Assembly (NCBI RefSeq): GCF_002796605.1
Contig: NZ_CP024923.1
Location: 2,046,001 to 2,110,000 of the forward strand
Direction of reading: 5' to 3'
DNA: 64,000 nt
From: Sphingomonas psychrotolerans
GTDB taxonomy: Bacteria; Pseudomonadota; Alphaproteobacteria; Sphingomonadales; Sphingomonadaceae
A model generated the notes under the pieces. That model made no database searches, was not told the origin of the DNA, and saw nothing but the letters and a program-made list of their open reading frames with translations. Position 1 is the first letter of the stretch. Each line of letters begins with the position of its first letter. A program made the position numbers and the translations under genes. Positions 19,401 through 27,300 of this stretch are shown here, one piece after another.

Positions 19401-22400
19401 CGTACCCGTGGCCGTGGCACCGCTGATGTCGAGCGTCGTGAAATTGAGGTTCCCGCCCATTGATGCACGCGCATCGACACCGCGCGCCCCGGTCTGCAAG
19501 CCGGTGATGTCGACATTGGCGAAGCTGATCGCACCGGTATTGCCGGCGCCAAAGAGGATGCCAGCGACGGTGGCGCCGTCGATCACGGTGTTGCCGACGG
19601 TCAGCGTATTGGTGAGACCGGTGACCGCGATGCCGGTGGCGCTGGAGCTGATGTTCACCGTGCCGATGCCGACGGCGCCGCTGTTCGTCGTCAGCGCAAT
19701 GCCGGCGCCCACGGCGCCGGATATCGTGACGTTGCCGAGGTTCACCGGCGCGCTCGAATTGTGGAGCGAGACTCCCGAACCTGCCGCGCCGGCAACGGTG
19801 ATGCTGCCGAAGCCGAGCGTGCCGAAACCGCCGATCGTGCCGAGATCGATTCCCGCACCCGCTGTGGTCGCCGAGACCGTACCAAAGGTCAGATTGGCGC
19901 CGTCGATGACGATGTCGGCGAGCGTCAGCAGCGCGCCCGAACCGCTATGCGACATATTGATGCCCGACCCGGCCACCGTCAGCATGCCGGCACCCGCGCC
20001 GCTCAGCTCCAGCGCCGAATCGGCGCCCGAGGCGGCAAGGCTGAGATTGGTGAGCGTCGCCGTCGCAACGACGCCGCCATCGGTGAGGCGCAGCGCCGTG
20101 CCGGCTCCCGAAAGCGTCGCGTTCGACACCGTGACGCCGGTGAGGCCGGCACCACGGATCGCGGCAAAGCCGGCCACGCTCTGCACGAACACACCGTCGA
20201 CGAGACTGTTGCTGGCCAGCGTCACGGTGTTGGCCGCGCCGGTGGTGGTCACGACCGGAGCGCGGTCGGTAGCGGTGTCGCCGAGCACACCGTACGGGTT
20301 GACCACCTGCCCCGTCGTCACGCCGGTCAGGATGACGTTGGCCGGCGCGCCGCCGGGCAGGATAATCGTATTGTTGTCGCGGAAGCTGCGCAGCGCCTGA
20401 TTGGCGTCGAGCACCAGCGAATCGTTGCCGTTGGAGCCGAGTGCGTCGAGCACGTCCTGCCCGCCGGTGGGGTTGTTGAGCAGGATGATGAAGTCGGCGG
20501 TCGCCAGTTCGGCGCCGGCGAGGCTGCCTGGATCGCCGAGCGTGCCAGCGCCGGTCGCGCCGGCCAGGACGTAATAGACCGTCGCCGAAGTCGCGAGCCC
20601 GCTGGTGTCGCCGATCAGGCTCACATCGGCGAAATTATAGGTGCCCGCGCCGCCGTTGAGGCCTGTGATGACCAGCGGCGTGGTGGCGGCGATCGTCGAG
20701 GCAGTCGGCGCGCTGCCGTCGCCATATTGGAAGAGACTGGTGCGCGAGGCGTTAGTCAGGTCAACGCCCACGCCCACGCCGGTGATCGCGCTGCTGTTGG
20801 TGATGACGATGTTGCCGGTGCCAGTGTTGCCGGTGAGGTCGATGCCCTTGCTGCCGACGGCCGAGGTGCCGGCGATGTCGAGCGTGTCGAACGTGACAAT
20901 GCCCGTCGCGCCGGTCAGATTGACTGCGGTCTGGTTCGCGCCGAGGCCGGTGACGTCGACGTCACCAAAGGTGAAGGCGCCGCTCGATCCGTTGAAGATC
21001 GCGATCCGCGCGCCGCCCGACAGGGCCAGAGCGCCGAACGTGTAGGTCCCGTCGGCATTGTCGAAGCTGATGCCGAAGCCGTTGGTGACGTCGAAGGTCG
21101 CCGCGCTCAGGTTGATCGCGCTCTGATCGGATGTGGCGTGAACCACTTCGGACGCGGCAGGGGCGTTGGCCACGAGCGTGCCCGAATAGGTGATGTTCGC
21201 CTGTGAGGTGATGGCAATGAGTCCGACCATCATCGAAGTGACGCTCGTGGCGGTGCCGAAGCTGAAGGTGCCGGCCGAACCGTTGGCGACCCGGATGCCT
21301 GCCGAGGCCCAGCTCAGCGTGGTTGGGCCGGTGAAGTTGTAGGTACCGTCAGCGTTATCAAATCGCACGCCGGTGCCGTCGGTGGCGCTGATCATGCCCG
21401 TCTGGAAGGTAAGCGTGCCCACGCTGTGATTGATGACGTTCACCGCTGCCTGCCCGGAGGTCGCGAAGGTCAGGTCGCCGCTATAGGTCAGCCCGGCGGT
21501 CGAGTTCGCGATGTTGATCCCCGTGCCGCTCGGGCTGGTGATCGATGTCCCGGTGCCGAAGCTGAAGACGCCGGCCGAACCGTTGACGATGTCGATCCCG
21601 GCATCGCCGCCGTTCAGCGTCGTGGTGCCGGTGAAATTATAGCTGCCGTCGGCATTGTTGAACTGCAGGCCGGTGCCATTGGTGACGTTGAGCGTGCCGG
21701 TCTGGAAGAGAATCGTACCTACGCTGTGATTGACGACGTTCACCGCTGCCTGCCCGGCAGTAGCGAAGGTCAGATTGCCGCTATAGGTCACCCCGGCGGT
21801 CGAGTTGGCGATATTGATGCCTGCGCCAGTGGGGCTGGTGATCGACGTCCCCGTACCGAACGCAAAGGCGCCGCCCGAGCCGTTGACGATGTCGATCCCG
21901 GCATCGCCGCCGTTCAGCGTGGTGGTGCCGGTGAAATTATAGCTGCCGTCGGCATCGTCGAACTGCAGCCCGGTGCCGCCCGTCGCGCTCAGCGTGCCGC
22001 TGAAGGTCGCGGCATTGATGTTGCCGTTGCCGACCAGCACCAACGCGCCCGTGGTGATCCCGGTGATGTCGCCGGCATAGCTGAAGTTGCCCGCGCCCGT
22101 GTTGGACAGCTCGATGGCCGCGGTCGTGCTCCCGACGATCGACGAGCCGCTGCCGAAATTGAAATTGCCGCTGGTCGTGCCAGCCAGCACAACGCCGACG
22201 GCAGGGTTGCCAGTGACAGTCAGCGTGCCGATATCGAGCGCGCGCCCGCCCGCCCCCACACCGGTTACGTCGTTGGCGATTACGGCGATACCGGAACCTG
22301 CATAATCGACGCTGGTCAGTTGAATATCGGCCGAGAGATTGTCCAGCGCGATCGCATTGTAGTTGAGGGCGTTCATGCTATCGATGGTCCCGCCGGTGAT

Positions 22401-24347
22401 GGCGAGGGTGAAGCCGCCGGCGTCGCCACTGGCGAAGAGCCCGACTGCTCCTGTGTTGAAGATGGTCGTCGCGAGGCTGAGCGCGCCCGTCGCACGTTCC
22501 ATAATGAAGCCATAGCCCGCGACGCGATCGGCTGCGCTGCCGATGTCGACCGTGCCGGTCACCGTCTGGATCCCTGCCGCGGACAAATCCGCGTCGAAGA
22601 CGACATCCTGGCCGTACACGCCCCCGGTCAGGAACCCGCCAGCGGTGGTGCCAGCGATGGTGATGCCAGTAAGTTGGGTGACGGTGAGCTGGCCGCCGCC
22701 ATTGCCCATCAGAGAGAGCGTCGAAAGGCCGCCGAGGTTGCCGCCCGACAGAGCGAGGTTGCTCAGCGCAACATCGGCGGCGAGGCCGTTGTCGATGATC
22801 TCGATCGCGCTGATGCTGCCGAAGATCGCGCTGTTGCGGATGCTGACACCCGTCATGCCGGCGCCGTACACGCCCCGCGCATCGAGATTGCCGATCTGGA
22901 CGCCGTCGATCAGCGTGCCCGAGGCGAGCGTGACCGTATTGGCGCCCGCCTGGCTGGTGGTGAGCAAAGCCGCGCCCGAACCCGCATAGGGATTGGTGAC
23001 GGTGCCGCCAGCAAGACCGAAGAGCAACAGGTTCGCCGGCGCGCCGCCGCCGACGCTGAGCGTGTCGCCGTTGAGGAAGCTCAACAGGCTCTGGTTCGCG
23101 ATGAGATCGAGGCTACCACCGGCCGAGGCGGCGTCGAGGACGTCCTGGCCGGCGCCGACCTGCGTATCGAGCAGGATGATGACGTCGGCGCCCGAGGCCT
23201 CTGCCGCGGCAAGGCTGCCGGGATCGGCGCGCGTGCCGGCGCCGACTGCGCCCGATTGCACCCAGTAAACCGTCTTGTTGGTCTGCAGACCGCTGGTGTC
23301 GCCGCTGAGCGCGACATCGGCGAAGTCATAGGTCCCGACGCCCGGATTGAGCCCGCCGATCGCGATCGGGGTGATCGCGCTGATCGACGATGCAGCGCCG
23401 TCGGCATCGGTGCTCGAGCCGTCGCCATAACGGAAAGTGCCGGTGATCGCCGCGTTGGTGAGATCGACGCCCACATCGACGCCGGTGATGCTGCTGCTCT
23501 CGTTGACGTTGATGTTGGCTGCGGTGGTCGATCCGGTCAGGTCGATGCCAGTGCCGCCTGTGCCGGTAATGTCGAGCGTCTGGAACGTCACGTTGCCGGT
23601 CGCCCCAGTCAGGTCCACTGCGGTCTGGCCCGCGCCGAGCCCGGTGATGTCGACGTTGTCGAAGCTGATCGCGCCGGCCGAACCGCTGGTGATGCTGATG
23701 CCCGCGCCGCCGGAGAGCTGGACATCGCCCAATATGGTGTTGCCGTCGGCATCGGTGAAGGTCATCCCCGCGCCCGTGCTCGCGCTGATTGTCGCCTGCG
23801 AGAAGTCGAGCGTGCCGCCGGTCTGACCGATCACGCCGAAGTTGTCGCCAGCGGTGGTTTGACTGAGGCTGCCGAGATAGGTGACGTTGGCATCCGAATT
23901 ATGCAGGAAGAAATTGGAGATCGTGTTGTTTGTCGCGCTGGTCCCGGCGCCGAAGAACATGTTGCCCGATGAGCCGGACACGATGCTGATCCCGCCGTCG
24001 GCGTGCATCGTCGTCGTGCCGGTGAAGGAATAGCTTCCGTCGGCGTCGATGAAGAAAAGTCCTTCGCCGCCGGCTACGTCGATCGTGCCGTCGTGGAAGT
24101 TCGCCGTGCCGGTGTGGCTGAACGCCCACAATGTCGCGCCGGCGCCCGGAGTGCTGGTGATGTCGCCGGCAAAATCGAGATTGACGGTGCCACCCAGTTC
24201 GACGGCGTAATCGCTATCGTGCGTGATCGATGCGTTGGTGAACACATAGTCGCCGCTGCCGGCCAGGTGGAGCCCGCCGCCGGTAAGGCTCAGGCTGCCG
24301 ACGTTGAGCACGGGTTGGCCCGCATCGGCTGCAATGCCATCGACCAT
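13365..24347 (-). CDS. Giant adhesin, central repeat piece (second frame)
   Basis: About 3,690 residues of passenger repeats in one uninterrupted frame; the true in-frame segment extends from the first frameshift near 24445 to the second near 13480. It contains four of the recurrent module heads (near 23275, 20585, 19135 and 16435), each a variant of VxxGAxGxGTxxDPGSLAxA followed by IILL and a GGAPxNLLL strand. A block of 100-residue tandem repeats (21.0-22.0 kb) is built around DNADGTYNFTG and TAGxTYSGxLTFAT. Composition is dominated by Gly, Thr, Ala, Asn and Ile with almost no Cys or Lys, as expected of a stacked beta-solenoid. ATG 24347 is an internal methionine, not a translation start with a credible ribosome site. 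Confidence 0.75.
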   Translation of the reverse strand: MVDGIAADAGQPVLNVGSLSLTGGGLHLAGSGDYVFTNASITHDSDYAVELGGTVNLDFAGDITSTPGAGATLWAFSHTGTANFHDGTIDVAGGEGLFFIDADGSYSFTGTTTMHADGGISIVSGSSGNMFFGAGTSATNNTISNFFLHNSDANVTYLGSLSQTTAGDNFGVIGQTGGTLDFSQATISASTGAGMTFTDADGNTILGDVQLSGGAGISITSGSAGAISFDNVDITGLGAGQTAVDLTGATGNVTFQTLDITGTGGTGIDLTGSTTAANINVNESSSITGVDVGVDLTNAAITGTFRYGDGSSTDADGAASSISAITPIAIGGLNPGVGTYDFADVALSGDTSGLQTNKTVYWVQSGAVGAGTRADPGSLAAAEASGADVIILLDTQVGAGQDVLDAASAGGSLDLIANQSLLSFLNGDTLSVGGGAPANLLLFGLAGGTVTNPYAGSGAALLTTSQAGANTVTLASGTLIDGVQIGNLDARGVYGAGMTGVSIRNSAIFGSISAIEIIDNGLAADVALSNLALSGGNLGGLSTLSLMGNGGGQLTVTQLTGITIAGTTAGGFLTGGVYGQDVVFDADLSAAGIQTVTGTVDIGSAADRVAGYGFIMERATGALSLATTIFNTGAVGLFASGDAGGFTLAITGGTIDSMNALNYNAIALDNLSADIQLTSVDYAGSGIAVIANDVTGVGAGGRALDIGTLTVTGNPAVGVVLAGTTSGNFNFGSGSSIVGSTTAAIELSNTGAGNFSYAGDITGITTGALVLVGNGNINAATFSGTLSATGGTGLQFDDADGSYNFTGTTTLNGGDAGIDIVNGSGGAFAFGTGTSITSPTGAGINIANSTAGVTYSGNLTFATAGQAAVNVVNHSVGTILFQTGTLNVTNGTGLQFNNADGSYNFTGTTTLNGGDAGIDIVNGSAGVFSFGTGTSITSPSGTGINIANSTAGLTYSGDLTFATSGQAAVNVINHSVGTLTFQTGMISATDGTGVRFDNADGTYNFTGPTTLSWASAGIRVANGSAGTFSFGTATSVTSMMVGLIAITSQANITYSGTLVANAPAASEVVHATSDQSAINLSAATFDVTNGFGISFDNADGTYTFGALALSGGARIAIFNGSSGAFTFGDVDVTGLGANQTAVNLTGATGIVTFDTLDIAGTSAVGSKGIDLTGNTGTGNIVITNSSAITGVGVGVDLTNASRTSLFQYGDGSAPTASTIAATTPLVITGLNGGAGTYNFADVSLIGDTSGLATSATVYYVLAGATGAGTLGDPGSLAGAELATADFIILLNNPTGGQDVLDALGSNGNDSLVLDANQALRSFRDNNTIILPGGAPANVILTGVTTGQVVNPYGVLGDTATDRAPVVTTTGAANTVTLASNSLVDGVFVQSVAGFAAIRGAGLTGVTVSNATLSGAGTALRLTDGGVVATATLTNLSLAASGADSALELSGAGAGMLTVAGSGINMSHSGSGALLTLADIVIDGANLTFGTVSATTAGAGIDLGTIGGFGTLGFGSITVAGAAGSGVSLHNSSAPVNLGNVTISGAVGAGIALTTNSGAVGIGTVNISSSATGIAVTGLTNTLTVGNTVIDGATVAGILFGAGNTGAISFANVDITGLQTGARGVDARASMGGNLNFTTLDISGATATGTRGIDLTGNTSSTGFIVGDSSTITGVGIGVDLTNASRTGPFRYGDGSNIDFDLAASTINATTPIVIAGLNGATGTYDFRDATLVGDTSPLEVSAFFVRAGASGVGSRSDPGSLAAADASSASYIVLLDTQAGAGSFDTLSGTLTLANNQSLLSFRDTDSFNVGGGAPPNVFVFNVTTGTITNPNSGSGAPLLTSADATGTVQLGGTSVIDGVVVSNTGTGAGIFANANAGTATLRNSTISGGGAAIDLRSGAFARIVNLQNLSLANAGNQAGALLNLDGTGGTLTVTGMSNLNIGTAGGETAGLVFNTVTFDSDLATGGIQAVNGGALTIGTTGARVQGGGLSLTNVSGALTFSDLDIANTGGTGLLVANSKANSFLLTTLDGSTDTTGGTAVNLDPLTVNMTLASVTANGGAYGILLDQVEGGFTVTGAVTVTGATTAGIAIQDNTAQTDALDATFNGAVSINNTSGIGLSFTNNAGATISFAGGGAGVDVVTTSGAGLIASVGGTISVAGAGNSIATTTGSIVNLDGVTAGAGGIAFASLGNSGTVANTAIRINNLDGGAFNGGTVSVAGTSGATSDGIFVGGGSSSAVSFGATTIAGTGDEGIEINGAGNGAISFTSVTIDNTASDGVLITGSDGTVTVGGGDIGNLNDPTGSGVVIDGGSGAITINAGILKTTAARAIDIQNRTGGSIDFGGFISSGGAASGWSIMNNSGGSTITFSGANNAINGGATIGVELLNNTGATINFTGGGMAITSSASGLFAQGGGTLNITGSGNTISATGNQVIVLDGVTAGAGGINFASVNTTNIATGIALTNVGSSGGGAITLGTVNLQGVLSRGIDVTGTLGAALTIGDLDIGLNNNAAIAVDLNGATLSAAITAGDFDVTNAAAAGISVAVDLRGTTGGQVIRLGDSAVGGAASTISGVATGVWLNAATNATFTYGDGESATDGTSTISAATGINAAAAPVAGTYNFTDVTFGASPGLGFGVGRTWFVDSNGATGGGNGSGADGANPMTLGAAELVLAATDVIVLVNDGNAISAAGSNGNDTLALLADTQVRGFGQGPLALTLVVPATIQLSSNTINIADPTGNGAATLTSAAGANVITLGASGNRISGFILDGDPAGALRGIVDNGGATGTIVNFMTIRNFDAVGGYGIEITPSTNTTIDNVTFTGNTNDAFLNAAGSTITNVTASGATGTSIIIDNATGTTTLTNVSITGAATGLSFTNAAGTINATNVDIAGATTSALTVSGGTAGFSFDGASSIVQATGGLTLNFTGNHTAGTFAFAGLINATNGAGMQFNNADGTYNFTGITTLNGGGAGIDILGGATGTFAFGSATALTHNAAGNAFVLLSSANVTFDGTITDNDGTAVEIDGHDAGTATFNGAISSSIANASNVISVANSNGGVVTFTGQMAISSTGTAVNLSGNAGSTITFNAGGTGLDITGTTSTAMIVTGGGTVNVQGSGNSITTTSGTLLSVTDTGGTTTAVNLAFASASNTSGANGIFVQRTGAGTITGTVNIAAGAITATTRGVSLNGDALNFTYGGTLTTSGGASRSVEVTNRTGGIATLSGNLTDTSLGISIANNTGGTIAFTGQTISLNTGVNAAVTLNNNSGATVNFAPLAGGNGLDIVTTSGTGFDATGGGTITVAGGGNSIQTDTGQVIDLTGVSAGASGINWASLQSTGVVTTIAINFNNFDSAGGAFIGGTTSIAGTGGGNDAIFIGNGSAANVSFGATTIGTGTISGDGIEINGSGNGTVTFTSVDIDNTTAHGVSIIGAAGATGAIAINGGTIGAGGAGSITGDGVNVTGGSGSVTVAASIAKTNAGNVVEVSGHTGGTVTFSNTISATGGAANGILLSNNSGGSIVFSGASKTLSTGASNALQFDNNAATGAAVSFTGGGLDVDTTSGRGITGTSTNAGAGSLTITGANNTIASAGGIALNLVNTNIAGGGLDFLSISANGGTRGIVLNTTGGAGGSPSPAPAPPMARAARSRTSPSAGSNCSTPLWSTSAI
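21000..21995 (-). repeat. 300-bp tandem repeats inside the giant adhesin gene
   Basis: Units of 300 bp (100 residues) follow one another. The segments at 21421-21720 and 21721-21960 are almost identical (for example ACGCTGTGATTGATGACG versus ACGCTGTGATTGACGACG, 300 bp apart). A further unit edge lies near 21990 and a degenerate fourth unit runs to about 21000. Each unit encodes GLQFxxADGSYNFTGTTT, GGDAGIDIVNGS, FGTGTSITSP and TYSGxLTFAT. Such recent duplications are expected sites of recombination and assembly collapse. Confidence 0.75.
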
Positions 24348-27300
24348 GTCGATTCCGCCAGCGGTGGCGGTGATGCTGCCGAAATTGAGCGTGAGCGCGC
24401 CAGCCGCGGTGACCAGCGCGTCGTCGCCTGCAGTGTCGATCGAGCCCCGCGCACGGTGGTGGTCAATCCGCCGCCAGTGAGCTCCACACCGACGCCATTG
24501 GCGTTGAAAACGTTCAGGCTGGTCAGTTCGAGGCTGCCATCGCCCATGATGCCAAAGCCCGTGCCATCGACCCGCGCGCCCGCTGCGCCGATCGTCACCG
24601 CGCCGACGACGGTCTGCACGCCCGCAATCGCCAGATCGGCGTCGAAGGTCACGTCGGCAGCGGACAATCCACCCGTTTCGCCATTGCCCCCCCTGACGGT
24701 GATGCCGGTAAACGCCGTCAAGGTGAGCGTGCCGGTGCCGGAGCCGTTGAGCTCGAGCGCAGTGCCGCCGCTCGATGCGAGTTGCAGGTTACTCAGCGCC
24801 GCGCTGGACGCGGCGGGGCCGTCACCCAGATAGATGGCGCCCATATGCCCGGAGATGGTGCTGTTGCGAATGGTGACATTGGCCAGCCCGACGCCCAGCA
24901 CGCCATACCCGCCGCCGACCGGCGTCTGGATCGAGAGGCCGTCGATCGTGTTCGACCCGCCCAGTGAAACGGCGTGCGCGCCTGCCACGGTCGTCGTCAA
25001 CACCGGCGCGCCCGAGCCGGCATAGGGGTTGCCGATCTGCCCCTGTGGCATGCCGTAGAGCAGCAGGTTTGAAGGCGCCCCGCCGGGCAGCATCAGAGTG
25101 TCGCCATTGAGGAAGCTGAGCAGATCGCGCCCGGCCGCAAGATCGAATGATCCGCCTGCGCCCGCCGCGTCGAGCAGGTCCTGCCCGCCGGTCGGATCGT
25201 TGAGCAGGATGATCGTGCTCGCGGCGGAGGCCTCGGCGCCGGCGAGGCTGCCCGGATCGGCGAGCGTGCCGATCCCGGTCGCGCCCGCCTTGACGAAATA
25301 GAGCGTCGCCGAGGTGGTCAGCGTCGCGGTATCGCCGGTGAGCACCACGTCGAGGAAGTCATAGCGGCCCACCCCGGCGTTGACGCCGGTGATGACGATC
25401 GGCGTCACGGCATTGATCGTGGAGGCCGCACCGTCGGCATCGGTGCTCGAGCCGTCGCCATAGCGGAAGCTGCCGGTGATCGCGGCGTTGGTGAGATCGA
25501 CGCCCACGCCGACGCCGGTGATGCTGCTGCTCTCGGCGATGATGAGATCGGTCGCGAAGCTCGCGCCGGTCAGATCGATGCCGCGCGTGCCGGTGGTCGA
25601 GCTGCCGGTGATGTCGAGCGTGTTGAAGCTGATCGTGCCGGAGGCAGCGCGCGCATCGACGCCTCTCCGCCCGGCGCCGAGACCGGCGATGTCGACGTCG
25701 CCGAACGCGATCGCGCCGGTGCTGCCCGCGCCGAAGACGACGCCCGAAACGCCCACGCCGGAGATGCTGGTGGTCCCGGTGAACGCGACGCTGCCGTCGA
25801 TGTCGGCGAGCACGATCGCGTTGGCCGCGCCGTTGATCGAGAGGCTGCCGATGGACACGCTCGCGCCCGTCGCGACGCCGTTGATCGAAACGCCGGTGGC
25901 GGCGCCGCTGATCGCACCGCCGCCGACGGCGACGGTGCCGAGGCTGTTCTGAATCTCGAGGCCGGCGCCCGCGGCGCCGCTGACCGTGAGCCCGCCGATC
26001 GTGACCGCGCCGTTTCCGGCCAGCCCGACGCCGTTCGCGCCGCTGCCGCTCGCGGTGATCGTGCCGATCGTGATCGCGCCGCTGTTGTTCGCAAGCTGGA
26101 CGGCGTCGCCGGCACTGCCGCTCACGCCGATCGACTGGACGAGGACGGCGCTGCTGCTGCCGTTGACCGACACGCCGGCGCCCGCCGCCGTTCCCGCCAC
26201 TGCGATGCTGCCGAAGACGAGATTGCCGCCGGTGACGTTCTGCGCCGATACCGCGCCGGTCGCGGAGGTGCCGGCCGAGACGGAGCCGAAGCCGAGCCCG
26301 CCCGAAATGATGTCGGCAAGCGACAGCGCCGCGCTGGCGCCCGTGGCGGCGATGTCCACGTCGGCGCCCGACACGGTCAGCGTCCCCGCCCCGGCCCCGC
26401 TCAGCGCGAGCGTGGTGCCCGCGGCGGAAGCGAGGTCCAGATGGGTCAGCTGGACCGAGCTTGTCGTGCCGCCGTCGCTGATCGCGATCGCGCCGTTCGC
26501 GCCGCTGATGTTCGAATTCTGGATCCGGACGTTGCTGACGCCGCTGCCCTCGACGCCAACGTCGCCGCCGGCGTTGCGGATGATCAGCCCGTCGATCGTG
26601 CTGTTGCTGGCGAGGTTGACTGTCGCCGATCCGGCAATGCTGGTCGTCAGCACCGCGCCGCCCGACCCGGCATAGACGTTGGTGATCCCGCTCGGCCCGA
26701 TCCCGCTGACGATCAGGTTGGCCGGCATGCCGCCGCCGCTCGCCGCGAAGAAATCGCCGTTCAGGAAGCTGACCAGGGATTGTCCGGCGGCCAGATCGAA
26801 CGATCCGCCCGCGCTTGCCGCGTCGAACACGTCCTGCCCGCCCGCTGCATCGTTGAGCAGGACGATATATTGTGCGGTCGAGGCGTCGGCCCCGGCGAGG
26901 CTGCCCGGATCGTCGCGCGTGCCTGCGCCGGTCGCGCCGACCTGCGCGTAATACGCCGTGAAGCCGGCGCCGGTGAGATTGCTGGTGTCGCCCTGCAGCA
27001 CGACGTCGGCGAAATTATAGCTGCCATGGCCGGCGTTCATCAGTTCGATGATGATCGGAACATTGGCAGTGATGCGGCTGCCCATCGCAGTCGCATCGCC
27101 GTCGCCGAAGCGGAACTGGCCGGTCATATTGGCCTGAGTCAGATCGACCCCGATGTCGACGCCCTGGATTACGCTCCCGCCGAGGATCATCACGTTGCCG
27201 GCGTTGGTCGATCCGGTCAGATCGATACCCGTGCCGACGCCGGTGCCAGTGATGTCAAGCGTATTGAACAGCACGTTCCCTTGCGCGCCGCGCACGTCGA

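Noticed and set aside
12571..23972. Very long + strand open frames across the giant adhesin (e.g. 12571-14775, 19761-21206, 21426-23972)
   Set aside because: They are mirror readings of a GC-rich repeat gene on the opposite strand: arginine/alanine or proline/valine-rich, no ribosome sites, no recognisable domains.
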